Shown here: piece by piece, positions 58,601-64,000 of the stretch
How the letters are laid out: each line of letters begins with the position of its first letter
How positions within the stretch are numbered: position 1 is the first letter of the stretch
Assembly: GCA_963978545.1 (NCBI GenBank)
Contig: OZ021727.1
Span: forward strand, 55,936,487 to 56,000,486
DNA: 64,000 bases
Direction: 5' to 3'
From: Linyphia triangularis
Taxonomy: Eukaryota > Arthropoda > Arachnida > Araneae > Linyphiidae
The notes under the pieces: generated by a model
What the model was told of the DNA's origin: nothing
Databases searched by the model: none
The model's input: the letters and a program-made list of their open reading frames with translations, nothing else
Position numbers and translations under genes: made by a program

Positions 58601-61600
58601 GATTAAAAAATTATAATTAGTACCTATTAAATGGTAATGATGGTACAATCATATTGATTATTAGTTGTTCATTCATATTATCAGGATATTTTAAGTACAG
58701 CCCAAAATATCTCTTTATTGTATGTAATTCTTATGAATCTTGTAATTTAAAAATAATTGTGTGCCATCATATCCTAATATTCTAGATAAAACTATTGATC
58801 TATGTATACATCCTAATAATCATAAAAATTTGCATCTGTTGTATATCCATATCATGTTAGAGGTATATATTTTTATCTGATATATTTTTTATTTATTTGT
58901 TTGTGGTTTATAATAAATATAATTTCTTATGTTTAATTAAATTTTTCAGGAGGAATTGCTATACCTGGAGCTTGTGTTGGAATTTTCATGGGTGGTTACC
59001 TTTTGAAACGCTTCCAGCTAAAACCCAAAGGTACTGTTTTTGTACATTTAATATTGGGAAAAAAAAGTTGTAAAAAAAATTTTTTTTTAGTATAAACTAA
59101 TTTTTGCAATTTGTTTTAAAAGCATTCTTTATAAATATAAATTAAATTTATACTTTATAAGTATAAATAGAAATATGTATTAAAACATATTTCTATTTTT
59201 AGGTGCAATACAGTTTGTTTTGTTCTTTAACATTGTGTGTATGGGATTATATACTCTTCTGTACTTCCTTGGGTGTGACAACATTCGCATGGCTGGAGCC
59301 ACTCTTCCATATTTTAATAAGTATGTAGATTAACTTTTTTATTATTCAACTTTAATTAAATGTTTGTATTATTTTTATTTATTTTAAAACATGTGAATGT
59401 ATGTCTGACTATGTGGATGAATGTTCAATAATATATATCATTCATAGCTATTAAATAGATGATAGAGACACAATTTTTTAGCAATGTGGCATCATTACTT
59501 TTAAATATTTAGTTATTTTTAAATATATACTTATTTTTAAATATTACTAATTTTAAAATATATTATTCCTTTGCATTAATTTATGAAATAAGTAATATGG
59601 AATTGATTACAATTTTTTTAGTACGATAAATCCTGAATTTGAGCCTTTTCAAGTCAACTTGACAGCTGATTGCAATATGGGTTGCCGTTGCAGTCCAAAT
59701 GATATTGAGCCTGTTTGCGGGAGCAATGGAATCACTTACTTCTCTCCATGTCATGCTGGTTGCAAAGCTGAAGTTGACCATAAGTTAAATGTAAGTACAA
59801 CCACTATTTAGTAAATAAGTTCCATTGTGTTTTTATCCATTACAATATTTAATGTAGGATGTATATAACTTTTAAATGTAATTTATAGCCATTTTATCTA
59901 TAGATATAAAGTGAGTTTTGACATATAAAAGGTTACCTTTTCTAAATGTAATAAAGCTACATGATACAAAGTAAAATACTCCATTTAACTAGGTATAATT
60001 TATATACCTAGCTATTCATGTACTCTAGCAACACATGAATTTACATCGTAAGAAGTTTTTATTTTTAAAAATTATTAGGAGAAATTCATGTAATTTTTTT
60101 TTTTTTACTTTTATTAATACTAACTTTGTAATACACTTTAGATAAAAATAATTGCATTTATTTATTTCAAAGTAAAATATGGATCTGTCTCAATTTAAAA
60201 CTGCTAAAATATATTTACCTGTAACACATTTTGGTAAGCAAAAAAAAGAAGAAAAAATAACTAGGGGTGTGAAACATTGCACAACTTTCAATTACACTAT
60301 AATACTGATGTCAATTTGTGTCATTTACTGTTTTTATATTTTCAACACATATTTCGAAAAAATGGACAGTTTGGCAATATTTTTTACGATAATTCTAGTA
60401 TGGGTAAAAAAACACCGCCAAAATCATCATTTTGGCAACATACTTTTCGATAATCCTTATATTATCCTGATTATTAGTAAAACTAAGGGGAGAAGAAAAA
60501 ACGATCGTTGATGAGGTATGCTCAAGGAAAGAAAACTATGTGTTGAGGGCATTCATTTTATTTACATATTGTATTGTGTTACCCATTTGTAATGAAGAGT
60601 TTTAAACTCATTCTATTGATAATTGTCTTATAAAAATTCAAAGTATTTTAGAACTATTATATCAAAGTTGTGGTCTTAGTATTACTGAATTCCAGCATTA
60701 TGTTGTGATGTCTTGGGGATAATAAATAGGTTGCGTTCACTGAATTATTTTTTAATTTACACTCATCACCAGGACTTGAACCAACATAACTACAGACAAT
60801 CGTTTAACTACACTTGTCTCTTTTCAATTCAGAATCAACCACACAAATCTGCAAAGCTAGACAGTTATTAATAATTCATTTTATTGAATATGCATAATTT
60901 TCACTTTTGTGCTTCACGTCATTCCACCTCACCACACAGTCTAGACAAATAAATTTTACAGAACTAGAGTTAGGAAAAAAGGGTTTTTTAAAAAAAGTAA
61001 TTTAAAAAATAAGACGAACAACAAAGCATTTTCTTCTATCTTGTTGAGTGCTATCTGTCTAACAGTCCTGAAATCGTAATAATGTCTATCTTAATTTTAT
61101 CTTTATTTTTTTAAAGACAATCATTGATATCATTTTTACCAGATACAAATGTTTCTTGTTTTTAGAGTTACTCCAATTGTGCCTGTATTTTGGCCAACAC
61201 TACCAGAAGTCATGATGTTCTGGCCTTTCCTCTTGCAACAAGTGGTCCTTGTCCCAGTGTGTGTCATGTTATTATTCCTTTTATGATTCTGTTGTTTGTT
61301 ATGACCCTTGTTGTCTCCATAACCCACATGCCTCTGCTTATGATTACTCTCAGGTAAAGCAACCTTGTCAACCTTTATGTTCAAAAGCTGTTTATATAGT
61401 AAAATTTTTCCTTCTCTAAATTTCATTCATTATTTGTTGCTCAGTTTTCTGACTTCTTTTTTTTTTTTTCAATTGTTGTGTATGATTAAAGATTGTTTTT
61501 CTTGGTATAAGTTTTTATAAAGGTCTATTTCAGTTACCAATAATTTAAAACAATTTTAATATTTCACTATAAGTCATTAATGATAATATATTCGAAAAAG

Positions 61601-62598
61601 TGTTTTAATATTCCCAAGATTCTCAAATCTCTTGAAATTAAAATTTTTAGTTATTAATGAACATGAAAACTGCTCGGTTAAATTTGTGATGGTGCTACCA
61701 GAACCTAATCAGTCACAATAACTGTTTTATTAATACATTAGAATCTTATACATTTTCAAATTCATGTATCCTATCAGAATGTTGGTTGGCCATTTAGTCA
61801 GATATTTCAGTGGTCTGTCTTAAAAGCTATCAGGAAACTTATCTGTTATCAGTGTCGTCTGATGATGTCATTCTTGTTTAAAGCTTATGGTAAAAATTGT
61901 TTGTTGATATTGTTCTTAAATTTATACAGTCAAGCATTTAATTTTTTTTAATACATTATCATATTTTTACAAATATAATAAAGTGTACCAAGAATAACAA
62001 AATCTACAGAGTTTTTAAAGAATATTGGAAATAACAGTTAAAAATAATCTCAGTTTATTAAATATTTTTAGTAAGGAAACTATGGTGTAGATCATCTGAT
62101 GGTGACGAATTCTAATGTTAAGTTTATGACAAAAATGAAAACAAATAAGAACACATATATAGTTTGATTCTTTTATAGATACATATGGAGATTATTATGA
62201 ATTTGTTTTATGAAATTTTTTTTTTTAGTTATATTTATAAATATCTAACATAAAAAGAAATTAATTTAGATGTATTTAATAGTTTTGAACAAGCACTGTG
62301 TTATGCTACTGGTTTAAAAATAACATGCTATTGGCATGTAAGTATTTTAATGTAATCAATAAAAATTCCTAATTCTTAACAAATAAACTTTTTTGGCATA
62401 CATAGGTCTGTGGATGAAGAAGAAAGAGCATTTGCCTTAGGAATGCAATTTGTGATCTTCCGTCTCTTTGGTTAGTTGTTTTTTAGTTTTCTTGGCTTTT
62501 TAGATAGCTATGCAGCTACTTAATATTATTCGATGTGTATTGGTCTAGAAATATATTAATCAAGCATGGTTTAAGTTATTTGTTCCCATTTTTAAACA

Positions 62599-62637
<39 letters not shown>

Positions 62638-62764
62638 CAGGTTATATACCATCTCCTATAATGTTTGGTAATGTTATTGACTCTACTTGTATTCTCTGGA
62701 AAGCACACTGTGGTCGACCTGGTGGTTTTTGTCTCATGTACAACATTGAGCACTTTAGACTTAA
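46321..62764 (+). CDS. Oatp: Organic anion transporting polypeptide (OATP/SLCO), 14 exons, 3' partial
   Basis: Predicted plasma-membrane transporter for amphipathic organic anions such as hormones, conjugates and xenobiotics, normally by sodium-independent exchange. Fourteen exons join in frame through GT-AG introns to give 748 residues plus a split codon. Seen: a 96-residue N-terminal exon; DLRECG entering TM1 (about 117-142); TM2 and TM3 around NSVITTIEKRF and SYLGSHRHIP; TM4 with GSGGTPIFTLG; TM5 and TM6 with PKWIGAWWAGF (353-363); a polar intracellular loop (about 380-445); TM7-TM9; a Kazal-like loop (about 551-650) with 11 cysteines including PVCGSNG; TM10 and TM11. TM12 and the C-terminus lie past 64000. 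Possible N-glycosylation sites are N222, N579 and N634. The OATP signature normally begins D-x-R-W; here it is H-P-K-W. It resembles the Oatp30B-like arthropod group by eye, so the substrate is unknown. Confidence 0.96.
47132..47273 (+). CDS. OATP coding exon 2
   Basis: Encodes residues 97-143: DDYDLRECGILSCRP, then TM1 and QQALSSGYFN. Acceptor TTTATTTCTAG, donor AATAG|GTTGGT. The Asn-Ser boundary codon joins exactly to exon 3. Confidence 0.93.
48946..49094 (+). CDS. OATP coding exon 3
   Basis: Encodes residues 144-193: SVITTIEKRFDIPSR, TM2 with EIGN, and SYLGSHRHIPVWIGK, a highly conserved OATP block. Acceptor TTTTATTTTAG, donor AAAG|GTATGT. Confidence 0.96.
49421..49577 (+). CDS. OATP coding exon 4
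   Basis: Encodes residues 194-245: TM3 (GILVMGIGSLVFCVPYFL) and the start of extracellular loop 2 with the sequon NLT at 222. Donor CAGG|GTATGT. Confidence 0.94.
50319..50512 (+). CDS. OATP coding exon 5
   Basis: Encodes residues 246-310: the rest of loop 2 with VCNEGRSS, TM4 with GSGGTPIFTLGTTYIDD (the conserved GxGGTP motif), and KKESSSMYIG leading into TM5. Donor ATTG|GTAAGC. Confidence 0.96.
51708..51892 (+). CDS. OATP coding exon 6
   Basis: Encodes residues 311-372: TM5, extracellular loop 3 and TM6 with the OATP signature region HPKWIGAWWAGF. It ends in phase 0 (TTG|GTAAGC). Confidence 0.97.
52356..52727. mobile_element. Probable hAT MITE in OATP intron 6
   Basis: The left end CAAGGTTCCCACT and the inverted right end CAGGGTTTCCACT are alike at 11 of 13 bases, a common hAT-MITE type. 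The interior repeats AGTCCTTAA-like and AGTCATT phrases. The 8-bp flanks do not match clearly. Confidence 0.5.
53578..53797 (+). CDS. OATP coding exon 7
   Basis: Encodes residues 373-445: VSIPYFAFPKVL at the end of TM6, then a charged intracellular loop with K/R/E-rich and S/T-rich stretches that could be phosphorylated (inference). Acceptor TTATTTCAG, donor AAAG|GTGGGA, a weaker non-consensus donor. Confidence 0.9.
54952..55507 (+). pseudogene. hAT transposase fragment, 5' part
   Basis: The frame reads through QLIAFVRFIHEND, FLCCRELP, SSYLEE, IGICTNCAPAMTGR, THCFLDREALV and LLLHTEV, the central RNase H-like region of ZBED5-type hAT transposases. In its first part the conserved region before LIAF is out of frame (a frameshift within the A-run near 55067), and the BED finger is absent. 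The inserted element ends the frame after LLLHTEV. Confidence 0.8.
55508..57337. mobile_element. PIF/Harbinger-like element (1.8 kb) inside the hAT
   Basis: Ends of about 45 bp are inverted copies starting AGGTAAGTG, with GAGAAAA and CGCGCGAGTTC conserved. A 3-bp duplication TAA (55505-55507, 57338-57340) fits PIF/Harbinger. Removing one TAA and the element restores a continuous hAT reading frame, which fixes the boundaries. No transposase frame remains; the frame at 57102-57410 runs across the terminal repeat. Several GTGGACAC/GTGTCCAC motifs are subterminal. Confidence 0.8.
56276..56358 (+). repeat. Possible tRNA-like SINE fragment
   Basis: GGGCCCGATAGCGTGGTGCG followed by a TTTTG-CACT-CAAAA hairpin and a B-box-like GGTTTGACCCC, then a T15 run, resembles a tRNA-derived module. 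A complete cloverleaf cannot be drawn convincingly and no target duplication was found. Confidence 0.3.
57341..57523 (+). pseudogene. hAT transposase fragment, 3' part
   Basis: After the insertion the frame resumes as WLSRGKILYCVLELKDEM and continues through HLLEDKVWCAKLAYVF, the next conserved stretch of ZBED5-type hAT transposases. The C-terminal dimerisation domain is missing. Confidence 0.75.
57751..58105. repeat. 178-bp tandem duplication
   Basis: AGTTATAGGTAAAC at 57751 and 57929 begins two collinear copies running through TTTGGCATCTCTGCACTACA, GTGATCCACAGTACATG and AACAAATATTGCATATTT. They span the right end of the outer repeat and its flank, so the duplication followed that insertion. 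A TA run lies between them. Confidence 0.9.
58263..58427 (+). CDS. OATP coding exon 8
   Basis: Encodes residues 446-500: DIPASIWRLLSNPVY, then TM7 and GFLVFLPKYLETQFS, leading into TM8. This is the conserved start of the second half of the transporter. Acceptor TTTTACCTCTAG, donor ACTG|GTATTT. Confidence 0.95.
58950..59030 (+). CDS. OATP coding exon 9
   Basis: Encodes residues 501-527: GGIAIPGACVGIFMGGYLLK of TM8 and the following basic loop. Donor AAAG|GTACTG. Confidence 0.94.
59203..59320 (+). CDS. OATP coding exon 10
   Basis: Encodes residues 528-566: TM9 (FVLFFNIVCMGLYTLLYFL) and GCDN at the start of the cysteine-rich extracellular loop 5. Donor AATAA|GTATGT. Confidence 0.93.
59622..59790 (+). 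CDS. OATP coding exon 11 (Kazal-like loop)
   Basis: Encodes residues 567-623, including CNMGCRCSP, EPVCGSNGITYFSPCHAGC. The spacing C-x3-C-x-C, then PVCG, then C-x3-C matches the Kazal-like domain of OATP extracellular loop 5. Sequon NLT at 579. It ends in phase 0. Confidence 0.96.
60262..60560 (+). repeat. Dispersed repeat family R, copy 3 (truncated), OATP intron 11
   Basis: Aligned with 16388-16690 from AACTAGGGGTG to GTGTTGAGGGCATTC, where it breaks off. The hydrophobic frame seen in copy 2 is open here too (part of 60179-60511). Confidence 0.7.
61166..61353 (+). CDS. OATP coding exon 12
   Basis: Encodes residues 624-685: SYSNCACILANTTR, SGPCPSVCHVIIPF and TM10, ending SITHMPLLMITLR. 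It completes the cysteine-rich loop. Acceptor TTGTTTTTAG, donor CAG|GTAAAG. Confidence 0.96.
62406..62470 (+). CDS. OATP coding exon 13
   Basis: Encodes residues 686-707: RSVDEEERAFALGMQFVIFR, a conserved OATP block entering TM11. Acceptor TTGGCATACATAG, donor TTTG|GTTAGT. Confidence 0.95.
62641..62764 (+). CDS. OATP coding exon 14
   Basis: Encodes residues 708-748: GYIPSPIMFGNVIDSTC, then the loop CGRPGGFCLMYN after TM11. It ends CTTAA|GTAAGT with two bases of a split codon. The acceptor is preceded by about 32 T residues (62601-62632). The exon for TM12 is not in the window. Confidence 0.95.
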
Positions 62765-64000
62765 GTAAGTGAATTTTGTTTTATTGATTTTCATCACATT
62801 ACATTTATATTTTGAAAAATTATCATTTAGCAATTAAAATTTGATATTTAAAAATTTATTAATGCATTATTTATTCTTTTAAACTTCCGCATCGATTCAC
62901 TGTATTTGTAATTCAAGAAACCACTAAAATAGAGTTAACAAAATAATTTTGAACTGCTTCTATAAGCATTCATTTAAACTTGATATTCTTAACTGCTTTC
63001 TAATCTTTATTGACAATCACTAAATATTAGCTGCCTTTTTAAACATTTCATTTAATTCGCTTCCTTAACAAGTTTATGTTCATTAAGATACCAGTAGTAT
63101 GCATAGGGATACTTTTTCTTGATTTTCTAACTAGGCTTGAATTTTTTTTTTTTTTCAGTATTACAAAAACAGTACATAGTTGCATATTTTTTTTTTTAAT
63201 ATATTTACAAAATTAAAATTTAATTACTTAACTAGGATATAATAGCATCACTTCTATCTTAATTTGTAGTTTATTTAGAATTTTAATGATGCATACAGAT
63301 TTGATACTGAGAAGCTTAAAAAATTGCAAATTTAACTTATATAGAAATTTTTTAAAAATACCTATTTAAAGTCTTTTTTTTTATTTGAAAGTATTTAAAA
63401 ATATTTTTTTTATACAATCAAGATTCAAATTTAAATTAAAAATCAATTATTCAACAGATGTATCTTATGCTTAAAAGCTCCTTGCCCCGCATTAAAATAA
63501 CCATTTAATTGTAATAAAAAATATAATTGATTAATTTGAACTGAAATTAACTTAACCCATTAACTGCCAAAACTCGAAATCCTTAAAAATCATGGTCAGT
63601 ATTAATAACATTTGTGATTTTAGGGCCATATATAACATATTTGAAGAAAAAGTTGGAATATTTTAATTACCTTTAGAGAAAATGACTGTTGCGTTGGCGC
63701 AACGTCAGCTTAAAACAGAGTTAAAATCAGTGGTTTTCAAGAATTTCATATTCCGCTAATGTTGAATACTCAACAACTGTAATTAACCATAGGTGATATT
63801 TTAAAGCTTTTTTTTTTTTTTTTTTTTTTTTTCCCCTCCCCCCAAAACTAAACTTTTGGTATTATGTAAGTACATACATTTATTTAATATGTCTTATTTT
63901 GTATGAAAATATTGACTACATTCTTGGTGTAAAGCCACTTCACAAACATTACAGCGATATATAATTCATTGTGACAATGTTTACTGCGAAGTCTTTTACT
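62765..64000. other. Start of OATP intron 14
   Basis: AT-rich intronic sequence. No acceptor followed by a TM12-like frame was found. A poly-T followed by C-runs lies at 63811-63844. Confidence 0.7.

Noticed and set aside
63160..63200. OATP terminal exon after a TTTTTTTCAG acceptor
   Set aside because: The joined frame gives no TM12-like or OATP-like sequence.
63555..63722. Third piggyBac-type MITE starting TTAACCCATTAACTGCC
   Set aside because: No matching inverted end at a second TTAA; the nearby GTTGCGTTGGCGCAAC palindrome does not pair with it.

Overview
The window is AT-rich, intron-bearing animal nuclear DNA. Its one convincing protein-coding gene is an organic anion transporting polypeptide (OATP/SLCO solute carrier) on the + strand. 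Fourteen coding exons lie between 46321 and 62764, and the last exon or exons fall beyond the right edge. Protein style, tRNA-derived SINEs, dense hAT, Helitron and piggyBac-type repeats and base composition suggest an arthropod, possibly an arachnid. That is an inference from style, not a database result. Layout: 1-35.4 kb is gene-poor and built largely of transposon remnants. It holds a 3-kb hAT element (1995-4964) with a perfect 8-bp target duplication, carrying a nested SINE and a nested piggyBac-type MITE; a near-perfect 203-bp hairpin MITE (8596-8798); a composite tandem-plus-inverted repeat (9487-12140); a region bounded by diverged inverted ends (21455-24745) with a 51-bp array, a ~140-bp array and a GC-rich hairpin; a ~1-kb tandem duplication (26027-28047); a second hAT with a decayed transposase C-terminus (30053-31276); and a 157-162-bp array (32662-33062). 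From 35.4 to 46.2 kb there is a plausible promoter and noncoding 5' exon (two CRE-type sites, then a block ending in a strong splice donor at 35732), followed by a long first intron with a SINE, a 288-bp palindrome around TA repeats, a mariner/Tc1 relic, a Helitron and a piggyBac-type MITE. From 46.3 to 62.8 kb the OATP exons are joined by GT-AG introns that keep the frame throughout. The predicted protein has 748 residues in view: a cytoplasmic N-terminus, eleven membrane segments, the OATP signature with a variant start, and the cysteine-rich Kazal-like loop between TM9 and TM10. TM12 and the C-terminus lie outside. Intron 7 holds a three-level transposon nest: a PIF/Harbinger-like element inside a ZBED5-type hAT inside an older hAT-type repeat. 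All short ORFs outside the OATP exons look like chance or repeat-derived frames. No rRNA, functional tRNA or CRISPR was found.
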